A stretch of DNA of 64,000 nt, taken from assembly GCF_011927785.1 (NCBI RefSeq), contig NZ_JAATJK010000001.1, positions 4,063,001 to 4,127,000 on the forward strand, in the 5' to 3' direction. This DNA is from Micromonospora profundi. Lineage in GTDB: Bacteria > Actinomycetota > Actinomycetes > Mycobacteriales > Micromonosporaceae. Shown here piece by piece: positions 17,128 through 24,793 of the stretch (the first letter of the stretch is position 1; each line of letters starts with the position of its first letter). Made by a program: the position numbers and the translations under genes. The notes under the pieces are model-generated. The model was given only the letters and a program-made list of their open reading frames with translations. It was not told where the DNA came from and searched no databases.

Positions 17128-17931
17128 TCAGGCTTCCGGTGCCACGGCCTGCCGCTGCGGCAGTGGCTGCTTGGTCGCCTCCAGCGCCCGCAGCACCGCC
17201 AACTCGTGTGCCGTCGGCGGCTCGCCGGTGCTGAGCGGCTCCGCGACGGCGAGGTCCCAGCCGGTCGCCGCACGCGCCTGCTCCCGGGTCACGCCGGGGT
17301 GCAGGTGGGTAAGCGTCAGCTCGCAGGTGACCGGGTCGGGTTCGAGGACGCCGAGATCGGTGATCACCAGGCGTGGCCCCCCGCCGCGTAGACCGAGCCG
17401 TTCCCGGTCGCCTGGGCCCGACCCGTACCCGACAGAGGTGACGAAGTCGACCAGTTCGGTGAACGTCCGGCGGTTCTGCCTGACGATCACCACGACCTCC
17501 CGGCAGGAGGCGGCGATCTCCGGGGCTCCCCCGGCGCCGGGCAGGCGGACGTCCGGTGCGTCGTAGTCGCCTCCGACGACAGTGGTGTTGATGTTGCCGT
17601 ACCTGTCGAGCTGCGCGGCTCCGAGGAAGCCGACGTCGATCCGGCCGGGTTGGAGCCAGTAGTTGAACACCTCGGGCACCGACACCACGGCGTCGGCCGT
17701 GTCGGCCAGCACGCCGTCCCCGATGGACAGTGGCAGTCGGTCCGGCTTCGCGCCGAGGCAGCCGGACTCGTAGACGAGCACCAGGTTCGGGGCATGGGTG
17801 GCCCGGGCCAGGTTCGCAGCGGTGCTGGGCAACCCGATCCCGACGAAGCAGGCGGCGCCGTCGCGCAGTTGGCGGGCCGCCGCGACTGTCATCATCTCGT
17901 CAGCGGTCCAGGCCGCCGGCCCGTCGCTCAC
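17128..17931 (-). CDS. pcaJ: 3-oxoadipate CoA-transferase subunit B
   Basis: This 267-residue B subunit transfers CoA from succinyl-CoA to beta-ketoadipate. The sequence shows GIGLPSTAANLA and the YESGCLG segment that carries the catalytic Glu of family I CoA-transferases, then YGNINTTVVG and GAGGAPEIAASC. The GTG start overlaps the stop of pcaI by four bases (GTGA). Twelve bases separate its stop from pcaH. A C-terminal extension of about 40 residues follows the core domain. Confidence 0.93.
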   Translation of the reverse strand: MSDGPAAWTADEMMTVAAARQLRDGAACFVGIGLPSTAANLARATHAPNLVLVYESGCLGAKPDRLPLSIGDGVLADTADAVVSVPEVFNYWLQPGRIDVGFLGAAQLDRYGNINTTVVGGDYDAPDVRLPGAGGAPEIAASCREVVVIVRQNRRTFTELVDFVTSVGYGSGPGDRERLGLRGGGPRLVITDLGVLEPDPVTCELTLTHLHPGVTREQARAATGWDLAVAEPLSTGEPPTAHELAVLRALEATKQPLPQRQAVAPEA

Positions 17932-18746
17932 GCCGTCGCCCCGGCCCGGTGCACGTGCTGGTCCAGCCAGTCGCGGAAGGTGTCGCGGTGCCGGCTGACG
18001 GCGTCCCACGCCCGGTAGAAGTCGTTGTCGCGTACGGAGTAGCCGTGGGCGTAGGAGGGGTGTGCGCCGCCGGGCACCTCGGCCACCGCCGTGACCGCCC
18101 AGCCGGGCAGCACTACCTGCCCCGGCACCGGCTGCAACTCGTCCACGATCTCCTCGACCGTGACGAGCGAGCGGTGGGCGGCGAGCACCGCCTCCTTCTG
18201 CACACCGGTGATGCCCCACATCTGCACGTTTCCGGCCCGGTCGGCGCGCTGCGCGTGCACCACTGTCACGTCGGGGCGCAGGGCGGGCACGGCGGTGAGG
18301 GTCTCGCCGGTGAAGGGGCAGGTGATGGGCCGGATGTTCGACGTGTGGCGGAGCAGGTCGGTGCCCGAGTAGCCGCGCAGGACGGCGAACGGCAGCCCGG
18401 ACGCCCCCGCCACGTAGCGGTTCGCCATGCCCGCGTGGCTGTGTTCCTCCAACTCCAGCGGACGCGGCCAGCCGTGCTGCACGGCGTCGCGGAAGCGGTG
18501 GAGCGACCCCACCCCCGGGTTGCCGCCCCAGGAGAAGACCAGGCGACTGGCGCATCCCGCGCCGATGAGCTGGTCGTAGATGACGTCGGGTGTCATCCGC
18601 ACCAGTGTCAGGTCCTGCCGACCCTGCCGGATGATCTCGTGACCGGCGGCGAACGGGATGAGATGCGTGAACCCCTCCAGGGCCACCACGTCACCGTCGC
18701 GGACCAGGTCCGCGACACCGTCGGCCAGCGAGACGAGCTTCGCCAT
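17928..18746 (-). CDS. pcaI: 3-oxoadipate CoA-transferase subunit A
   Basis: This 272-residue A subunit of the CoA-transferase is the first gene of the pca operon. The family-typical ALEGFTHLIPFAAGHEIIRQ, the SWGGNPGVGSLHRFRDAV region and ADRAGNVQMWGITGVQKEA are present. Together with PcaJ it makes beta-ketoadipyl-CoA. The thiolase PcaF needed for the last step is not in the window. The promoter region upstream contains a PcaR-like box 24 bases before the ATG and diverges from pobA. Confidence 0.93.
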   Translation of the reverse strand: MAKLVSLADGVADLVRDGDVVALEGFTHLIPFAAGHEIIRQGRQDLTLVRMTPDVIYDQLIGAGCASRLVFSWGGNPGVGSLHRFRDAVQHGWPRPLELEEHSHAGMANRYVAGASGLPFAVLRGYSGTDLLRHTSNIRPITCPFTGETLTAVPALRPDVTVVHAQRADRAGNVQMWGITGVQKEAVLAAHRSLVTVEEIVDELQPVPGQVVLPGWAVTAVAEVPGGAHPSYAHGYSVRDNDFYRAWDAVSRHRDTFRDWLDQHVHRAGATA

Positions 18747-18769
18747 GACCCTCCCCGGACCCGCCGACT

Positions 18770-18784
18770 GTTCGCTATACGCAC
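18770..18784 (-). promoter_or_regulatory. PcaR-like box before pcaI
   Basis: The 15-mer GTTCGCTATACGCAC matches the Pseudomonas PcaR recognition sequence GTTCGATAATCGCAC at 12 of 15 positions, judged by eye. It lies 24 bases upstream of the pcaI start, where a promoter-proximal IclR site would be expected. A further CGAAC half-site is at 18799-18803. Confidence 0.6.
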
Positions 18785-18864
18785 TGTCGTACTGATGTCG
18801 AACGTACGGCCGGTATCGGCATCCGTCAACGGCACGCCGTTGACGCGAGCGGGACTGCGTGCCA

Positions 18865-18900
18865 CCGTTCTACAAGAGAACGGTCGTTCGGCAAGCGAAC
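18865..18900 (+). promoter_or_regulatory. Two tandem inverted repeats before pobA
   Basis: GTTCT-acaag-AGAAC (18867-18881, extended by CC/GG on the outer side) and GTTCG-gcaag-CGAAC (18886-18900) have the same five-base spacing. Their centres are 19 bases apart, about two helix turns on one face. They lie about 70 bases before the pobA start and share the GTTCG core with the box near pcaI, so the same IclR protein may bind both. Confidence 0.6.
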
Positions 18901-18966
18901 ACACTGCCCGGCGACCCAGCGTGCGTCACCCGTTCTGACATCTCGAAAGAGGGGAGGATGCCGCGG

Positions 18967-20139
18967 ATGCGTACCCAGGTCGGCATCGTGGGAGCCGGGC
19001 CGGCGGGACTTCTGCTGTCGCACCTGCTGCACCTGCACGGAATCGACTCCGTGGTGCTGGAGAGTCGCAGCCGCGACTACGTCGAGCACCGGGTCAGAGC
19101 AGGCGTCCTCGAACAGGGCTCGGTCGACCTGCTGACCCGCGCGGGCCTCGGCGAGCGCCTGCACCGGGAAGGGCTGCGACACGAGGGCATCGAGCTGCGG
19201 TTCGCCGGCGAGTCGCACCGGGTGCCGATGACGGAGCTGACCGGGCGGGCGATCACCGTCTACGGGCAGCAGGAGGTGGTCAAGGACCTGATCGGGGCCC
19301 GACTCGCGGCCGGCGGCGCGATTCTCTTCGAAGCCGACGTCGTACGCCTGGACGGCCTCGACTCGGACTCGCCCGTCGTCCACTTTCGACGGAACGGGCG
19401 CGACGAGGAGCTGCGGTGCGACTTCGTGGCCGGCTGCGACGGGTTCCACGGGGTGAGTCGTGGCGCGGTGCCCGACGGCGTACTGACCACCTACGAGCGG
19501 ACGTACCCCTTCGCCTGGTTGGGCATCCTCGCCGCCGCCGCGCCGGCGGTGGAGGAACTCATCTACGCCAACCACGAACGGGGGTTCGCCCTCTACAGCA
19601 TGCGCTCGCCGGAGATCTCGCGGCTGTATCTCCAGGTCGCGCCCGACGAGGACATCGCGGCGTGGCCGGACGAGCGGATCTGGGCGGAGCTGCGGGCGCG
19701 GCTGGAGACGGTGCCGGGCTGGTCGCTCAACGAGGGGCCGATCCTGGAGAAGTCCGTCACCCCGATGCGCAGCTTCGTGGTCGAGCCGATGCAGTGGCAG
19801 CGGTTGTTTCTGGCCGGGGACGCCGTGCACATCGTCCCGCCGACCGGCGCGAAGGGCATGAACCTGGCCCTCGCGGACGTCGCGCTGCTCGGGGACGCCT
19901 TCGCCGCGTGGTACGACAAGGGGCGCACCGACCTGCTGGATGCTTACTCGGCCACGGCTCTGCGCCGGGTCTGGCGGGCCCAGCACTTCTCCTGGTGGAT
20001 GACCTCGATGCTGCACCGGCTGGAGCGCGACGACCCGTACGAGGCGAACCTCCAGACCGCCACCCTGAGGTACGTCGCGACCTCACGCGCCTACGCCACG
20101 AGCCTCGCGGAGAACTACGTGGGCCTGCCGGAGGTCTGA
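18967..20139 (+). CDS. pobA: 4-hydroxybenzoate 3-monooxygenase
   Basis: This 390-residue FAD enzyme hydroxylates 4-hydroxybenzoate to protocatechuate with NAD(P)H and O2. The FAD-binding GAGPAG is at residues 9-14, EHRVRAGVLEQGS and DFVAGCDGFHG follow, and the second FAD motif is FLAGDAVHIVPPTGAKGMN. The length equals that of characterised PobA. Of two nearby ATGs the second is chosen, because GGAGG ends directly before the first (18958) but lies nine bases before 18967. It is divergent from pcaI, so product and downstream pathway can be co-induced. Confidence 0.95.
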   Translation: MRTQVGIVGAGPAGLLLSHLLHLHGIDSVVLESRSRDYVEHRVRAGVLEQGSVDLLTRAGLGERLHREGLRHEGIELRFAGESHRVPMTELTGRAITVYGQQEVVKDLIGARLAAGGAILFEADVVRLDGLDSDSPVVHFRRNGRDEELRCDFVAGCDGFHGVSRGAVPDGVLTTYERTYPFAWLGILAAAAPAVEELIYANHERGFALYSMRSPEISRLYLQVAPDEDIAAWPDERIWAELRARLETVPGWSLNEGPILEKSVTPMRSFVVEPMQWQRLFLAGDAVHIVPPTGAKGMNLALADVALLGDAFAAWYDKGRTDLLDAYSATALRRVWRAQHFSWWMTSMLHRLERDDPYEANLQTATLRYVATSRAYATSLAENYVGLPEV

Positions 20140-20235
20140 CCGCTCGGCGGCAGCACTACCCACCGATGTGGATGCCGGATGGCGCCAGTTCGGCTGCGAG
20201 CGACGCCCTCGGCGCACAGCATTATTCAACTTATT

Positions 20236-20251
20236 TCTGACGGGCGTCAGA
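20236..20251 (+). promoter_or_regulatory. Palindrome TCTGACG-GG-CGTCAGA in an AT-rich leader
   Basis: Seven-base perfect arms with a two-base spacer lie inside an unusually AT-rich stretch (20219-20270) that could contain the promoter of the downstream ABC importer. It is a plausible site for the PaaX-like regulator encoded at the end of the same gene cluster, or for another repressor. Confidence 0.45.
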
Positions 20252-20394
20252 GATTATTGACATTCAATGCCGAGGTGACTGACCATGGCCAGCACAGCGG
20301 CGTGCCCCCACGCAGCGGTAGTCCACCCGCAGATCCGAGGCATCCGCCGGTTCTTGACGCACCCCACCACCCCTGCCCAGGAAGGGCCTCGTCA

Positions 20395-21369
20395 ATGAAG
20401 AAGGTTCTGGCTCTCGGGCTGATCGCCGCTACCGCGATCGCCCTCACCGGATGTACCGACTCCGACGCGTCCAACCCGTCCGACCAGTCCTCTGGCGAGC
20501 TGCGCAAGGTACGGGTCGCCGCGCTGCCCATCACCGAGACCGCCGCGCTGTGGGGCGGCATCAAGGCGGGCATCTTCGCCGAACGCGGGCTCCAGGTCGA
20601 GGTGCTGCCCGCCCAGGGTGGCGCGCAGTCCATTCCCGCCCTGCTGAACGGCGACATCGACTTCGCGATCGGCCAGCCCTTCGGCCCGTTCCGGGCCGAC
20701 CTGCGCAACCTCGGCGTCGTCATCATCGGCAACTACGCCTCGTCCTACGCCAGCGGCGACGACATCAACGCAGTGATGGCCTCCGCGAAGTCCGGCATCA
20801 AGCGGCCGGCCGACCTCGCGGGCAAGCGTGTCGCTGTCAACAGCCTCGGCGCGGCCGGCGATGTGACGATCATGGCGGCGGTCGAGAAGGACGGCGGCGA
20901 CCCATCCAAGATCAAATTCGTCGAGGTCGCCTTCCCGGACGCCCCGGCCCAGCTCGAAGCCGGCAACATCGACGCCGCCTGGGTGCCCGAGCCCTTCGTC
21001 ACGCAGCTCAAGAGCCGCGGTGACACATTCGTCGTCGCGCCCTACCAGGCGGTCGTGCCCGGCCTCACCACCCTCACCACGATCACCACAAAGGAGCAGA
21101 CCGAGAAGGACGCCAAACTGGTCGAGGACTTCTCGGCGGCGATGAAGAAGACACTGGAGTGGGCCAAGGACCCCGCCAACGAGGCGGCCGTCCGGCAGGC
21201 CATCAAGGACAATCTTCAACTGCCGCCGCCGGTGGCCGACTCGGTGAAACTCCCGGAGTTCGGTTGGGAGATCGACCGCTCAAGCCTGCAGACGCTCACG
21301 GAACTCGCGCAGAAGTACAAGGTGCTCGACAAGCAACCCAACTTCGACCGCCTCATCCAACAGCAGTAG
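20395..21369 (+). CDS. SsuA/NMT1-type substrate-binding lipoprotein
   Basis: This 324-residue protein is the extracellular receptor of a small-molecule ABC importer. The signal peptide ends in the lipobox ALTGC, with lipidated Cys near residue 20. The NMT1/ThiY/SsuA-like fold follows: LPITETAALWGGIKAGIFAERGL, then FAIGQPFGPF and NIDAAWVPEPFVTQL. A GGAAGG lies nine bases upstream of the ATG. Relatives bind sulfonates, nitrate, pyrimidines or aromatic acids. The position between pobA and a hydroxycinnamate gene set points to an aromatic acid, as an inference. Confidence 0.85.
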   Translation: MKKVLALGLIAATAIALTGCTDSDASNPSDQSSGELRKVRVAALPITETAALWGGIKAGIFAERGLQVEVLPAQGGAQSIPALLNGDIDFAIGQPFGPFRADLRNLGVVIIGNYASSYASGDDINAVMASAKSGIKRPADLAGKRVAVNSLGAAGDVTIMAAVEKDGGDPSKIKFVEVAFPDAPAQLEAGNIDAAWVPEPFVTQLKSRGDTFVVAPYQAVVPGLTTLTTITTKEQTEKDAKLVEDFSAAMKKTLEWAKDPANEAAVRQAIKDNLQLPPPVADSVKLPEFGWEIDRSSLQTLTELAQKYKVLDKQPNFDRLIQQQ

Positions 21370-21382
21370 CCGGCGCGCTCCC

Positions 21383-21413
21383 GCCCTCCCCGACTCCTCG
21401 GGCCGGGGAGGGC
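21383..21413 (+). terminator. Stem-loop between binding protein and permease genes
   Basis: Ten-base arms GCCCTCCCCG and CGGGGAGGGC enclose an 11-base loop, 13 bases after the stop. Inside an operon it probably acts as an attenuator or 3' stabiliser that keeps binding-protein mRNA above permease mRNA. Confidence 0.6.
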
Positions 21414-21442
21414 GTCGCCGGTCGCGCGACACCGGAGGTGAC

Positions 21443-22243
21443 ATGCGCGTCCATTCCGCCCGACGCCTGCGCACGTTACGCAAGGCGTCACTGGGCGTCG
21501 CCGGCCTGGCCGGGTTCCTCGTCGTCTGGCAGATGGTCCCGACGCTGGGTCTGGTCAACCCGCAGTACCTGCCCTACGTGACCGACGTGCTGGCGCGACT
21601 TGTCGAGCAGGTCGTCGACCTCGCCTTCTGGCGGAGGCTGGGCAGCACCATGACGTCCTGGGCGATCGGCCTGACGGTGGCGACGGTCGCCGCGGTCGTC
21701 CTCGGCACGGTCGTCGGCCTGGTGCCGTTCCTGCGGCGCGCGACCCACACTGTTGTCGAGTTCCTGCGACCGATCCCGTCGGTCGCCCTCATTCCGCTCG
21801 CCGTCCTGATGTTCGGCATCCAGATGCGGGCCGCCCTCGTCGTCATCATCTACGCCTCGTTCTGGCAGGTGTTCGTCCAGGTGATCTACGGCGTCGCCGA
21901 CGTCGACGCGGTCGCCCGGGACACCGCCCGCAGTTTCGGCCTGACCCGGCGCGAACAGTTGACGCACCTCGTGCTGCCGACCACCCTGCCGTACCTCATG
22001 ACGGGCCTGCGGCTCGCGGCGGCGGTCGCGCTCATCCTCGCCATCACGGCGGAGATGGTGATCGGCAACCCCGGTCTCGGGCGCATGATCGAGCTGTCCC
22101 GGTCCGCCGGAGACGCCACCGGCCTCTACGCCCTCGTCGTCGTCACCGGCCTGCTCGGGCTCCTGGTGAACCTCGTCTTCCGGTTCGTCGAGCGTCGTGT
22201 GCTGTCGTGGCACCAGTCCGTACGAGGGGAGGAGGTGCTGTGA
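21443..22243 (+). CDS. ABC permease, SsuC/TauC type (first)
   Basis: This 266-residue membrane permease has the binding-protein-dependent transport domain with about six helices and the EAA loop VDAVARDTARSFGLTRREQLTHLVLP. It is distinct from the second permease downstream, so the importer is probably a heterodimer, whereas most SsuC-type systems use one permease gene. An ACCGGAGGTGAC site precedes the ATG, and GGGGAGGAGG near its end serves the next gene. Confidence 0.88.
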   Translation: MRVHSARRLRTLRKASLGVAGLAGFLVVWQMVPTLGLVNPQYLPYVTDVLARLVEQVVDLAFWRRLGSTMTSWAIGLTVATVAAVVLGTVVGLVPFLRRATHTVVEFLRPIPSVALIPLAVLMFGIQMRAALVVIIYASFWQVFVQVIYGVADVDAVARDTARSFGLTRREQLTHLVLPTTLPYLMTGLRLAAAVALILAITAEMVIGNPGLGRMIELSRSAGDATGLYALVVVTGLLGLLVNLVFRFVERRVLSWHQSVRGEEVL

Positions 22244-23064
22244 CCGCGTACACCGGTCGGATCGCCGCCACGCCGCGCGGCCGCACCGTCGGATCGCGCC
22301 TCGTGGTGAGCCTGCTCAACGCGTTCGGGCTGCCGATGCTGCTCCTGGTGATCTGGGGGCTGGCGTCGACGAGGGCGACGAGCGGGTTCTTTCCCGACCC
22401 GTTGACTATCGCCCGGGCGTTCTTGGACACGTGGGTGGGTCCCGCGTTCGTCGAGGACGTACTGCCGAGCCTCGCCCGCCTCGGCCTCGGTGTCGCCGCG
22501 TCGATAGTGCTCGGCATCGCCGCCGGCACCGTCATCGGCCTGGCCCACTGGTTGCGCGAACTCCTCGAACCGCTGCTGGAGTTCGTCCGGGCGATCCCGC
22601 CGCCGGTGCTGATCCCCGTGGCAATGCTCCTGCTGGGCATCACGGACACCATGAAGGTTGTCGTCATCGTCTCCGGCGCGGTCTGGCCGATCCTGTTGAA
22701 CACGATCGAGGGCGTCCGGGCCACGGACAGCGTCATGAAGGAGACCGCCGACTCGTTCCAGGTCACCTGGTGGGAGCGGCTCTGGTTCCTCGTACTCCCG
22801 GCAGCCAGCCCGCGCATCATGGCCGGGGTCCGCCAGGCCCTCTCGGTCGCGCTCATCCTGATGGTGATCTCCGAGATGTTCGCGTCGTCCTCCGGGCTCG
22901 GCTACCGGATCGCCTACTTCCAGCGCAACTACCTCATCGCCGAGATGTGGAGCGGCATCCTCCTGCTCGGCCTCGTCGGCATCCTGCTCGCCGTACTTTT
23001 CGGGCTCGTCGAACGGCGCGTCCTGCGCTGGTACCACGGAATCAGGGAGGTCAACCGTGCCTGA
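22240..23064 (+). CDS. ABC permease, SsuC/TauC type (second)
   Basis: This 274-residue permease shares the fold of the preceding gene, with EAA-type loop ATDSVMKETADSFQVTWWERL. The GTG start overlaps the stop of the first permease by four bases and lies five bases after GGGGAGGAGG. This start is preferred over an upstream GTG within the previous gene. Two unequal permeases in one SsuABC-like operon suggest a heterodimeric channel. Confidence 0.88.
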   Translation: MTAYTGRIAATPRGRTVGSRLVVSLLNAFGLPMLLLVIWGLASTRATSGFFPDPLTIARAFLDTWVGPAFVEDVLPSLARLGLGVAASIVLGIAAGTVIGLAHWLRELLEPLLEFVRAIPPPVLIPVAMLLLGITDTMKVVVIVSGAVWPILLNTIEGVRATDSVMKETADSFQVTWWERLWFLVLPAASPRIMAGVRQALSVALILMVISEMFASSSGLGYRIAYFQRNYLIAEMWSGILLLGLVGILLAVLFGLVERRVLRWYHGIREVNRA

Positions 23065-23869
23065 CCGGAGCACCCTGCTGCGGGTGGAGCACCTGCGGAA
23101 GGTCTACGAGTCGACGACGGGTGACGTCGAGGCGATCGGGGACATCAGCTTCACGATGGACGCCGGTCAACTCGTCTGCATCGTCGGGCCGTCCGGCTGC
23201 GGCAAGACCACCCTGCTGAAGTGCCTCGCCGGCCTGCTGCGCCCGACAGGTGGCGTGGTCGAGATGGACGGCTCACCGGTGACGGGGCCGAGCCCCGCCA
23301 TGGCCGTCGTGTTCCAGGAGTACGGCCGCAGCCTCTATCCGTGGCTGACGGTACGCGGCAACGTCGAGCTTCCGCTGCGGCACAAGAAGCTCTCCCGGAC
23401 GCAGCGCAACCAACTGGTCGTCGACGCTCTCGACGCGGTGGGCCTGGCGCACGCCGCCCGCAGCCACCCGTGGCAGCTCTCCGGTGGGATGCAGCAGCGC
23501 GTGGCAATCGCACGGGCCCTCGCCTACCAGCCGGAGATCCTGATCATGGACGAACCGTTCGCGGCTGTGGACGCGCAGACCCGGGCGGACCTGGAAGACC
23601 TGGTGCGTGAGCTGCACACCAACCGCGAGATATCGGTCCTCTTCGTCACGCACGACATCGACGAGTCGGTGTATCTGGGTCAGCGCGTCCTGGTGCTGTC
23701 CGCGTCGCCGACCCACGTCCAGGAGGACATCGTCGTCGACCTGCCGGCGGAGCGCGATCAAATCACAACACGCGCCCTGCCTCGTTTCACCGAACTGCGG
23801 ACACACGTCTACGACCAGATCCAGCGGGCCAAGCGGGGGCAGCCGGTAGCCCCGGGGACCACGCCGTGA
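23057..23869 (+). CDS. ABC ATPase, SsuB/TauB type
   Basis: This 270-residue ATPase has Walker A GPSGCGKTT near residues 43-51, Q-loop VVFQEYGRSLYPWLTV, signature LSGGMQQRVAIARAL, Walker B ILIMDEPFAAVDAQT and the H-loop VTHDIDESV. The GTG start overlaps the permease stop by eight bases. It completes the importer of four genes and is followed after 36 bases by the PaaX-type regulator. Confidence 0.92.
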   Translation: MPDRSTLLRVEHLRKVYESTTGDVEAIGDISFTMDAGQLVCIVGPSGCGKTTLLKCLAGLLRPTGGVVEMDGSPVTGPSPAMAVVFQEYGRSLYPWLTVRGNVELPLRHKKLSRTQRNQLVVDALDAVGLAHAARSHPWQLSGGMQQRVAIARALAYQPEILIMDEPFAAVDAQTRADLEDLVRELHTNREISVLFVTHDIDESVYLGQRVLVLSASPTHVQEDIVVDLPAERDQITTRALPRFTELRTHVYDQIQRAKRGQPVAPGTTP

Positions 23870-23905
23870 CCGCGCGAGGACAATGGTCCCGTCGGAGGGA
23901 GGGCC

Positions 23906-24793
23906 GTGGGTAGTCGGCAGCCGAAACAACTGCTGCTCGCCTTCTTCGGCGAGCATGTCGTCGACAACGCCACGGGGCCGATCCGGGCGAGCGCCCTGAT
24001 CAGTGTGCTGGAGGGCGCGGACGTCGCCGCACCGGCGACCCGTGCGACACTCGACCGCCTCGTGCACAGCGGCATCCTGGCGCGTACCAGGAGTGGCCGG
24101 GAGACCCTGTTCTCGCTCACCGAGCACGGGGCCGCTGTGCTGCGCGAGGCGACGGACCGCGTACGTGGCCCACGGCCGTTCGACCCCCAGGGCAGCGGGT
24201 GGACCCTCGTCACCTTCTCCATCCCCGAAGGCCAGCGGACGCTGCGGCACCGGCTGCGCTCGATCCTCACCTGGGAGGGTTTCGCGCCGCTGCGCGACGG
24301 GCTCTGGCTGGCGCCCGGGGAGGTCGACCTCGCCGGATCGCTGGAGCCGCTACAGCAGGATCTCGCGCCCAACGCCGTTGTCGCCTTCCACGCCCGCGAG
24401 CTAGCCGGGTTTCCGATCGCCGAGAGCGTGCGCGCCGCCTGGGACATCGAGGCGATCCGGCGCGCGCACCTCGCGTTCATCGAGGTGTGGGACGACAGTG
24501 CCGCCGCGACAATGGCACCGAGCGCCCTGACAGTGCGCACGATGCTGGTGGCCGACTGGCTGGCGCTGCTGCGCGCCGACCCGAGGCTGCCGGCCGAGTT
24601 CATGGACGCGCAGTGGCCGGCCACCCGGTCGGCGGAGACCTACCGCCGGATGCACGACAGGCTGGCCGAGGCGTCCGCCGCGGAGTTCGCCGAGCTCGTC
24701 GCCGCCCGTCCGACTGCTAGACGCGGAAGCGGGCCCTCAGGTCAGCCTTCCGCACCTTCCCCGAGGCGGTCCGCGGCAGCTCGTCCACGATGA
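23906..24793 (+). CDS. PaaX-family transcriptional regulator
   Basis: This 295-residue protein has an N-terminal winged helix (PKQLLLAFFGEHVV through HSGILARTRSGRETLFSLT) and the PaaX central and C-terminal domains (RLRSILTWEGFAPLRDGLWLAPGE and the EFMDAQWPA segment). PaaX proteins repress aromatic catabolism genes and respond to aryl-CoA thioesters. The adjacent CoA ligase could make such an effector from a hydroxycinnamate. The GTG start follows GGAGGGAGGG. The last 77 bases overlap the 3' end of the convergent CoA ligase gene, and the basic Ser/Pro/Arg tail encoded there may be non-essential. Confidence 0.85.
   Translation: MGSRQPKQLLLAFFGEHVVDNATGPIRASALISVLEGADVAAPATRATLDRLVHSGILARTRSGRETLFSLTEHGAAVLREATDRVRGPRPFDPQGSGWTLVTFSIPEGQRTLRHRLRSILTWEGFAPLRDGLWLAPGEVDLAGSLEPLQQDLAPNAVVAFHARELAGFPIAESVRAAWDIEAIRRAHLAFIEVWDDSAAATMAPSALTVRTMLVADWLALLRADPRLPAEFMDAQWPATRSAETYRRMHDRLAEASAAEFAELVAARPTARRGSGPSGQPSAPSPRRSAAARPR

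Noticed and set aside
20140..20394. Possible riboswitch in the leader of the SsuA-like operon
   Set aside because: No known aptamer core such as a THI or SAM pattern was seen, only one small palindrome.
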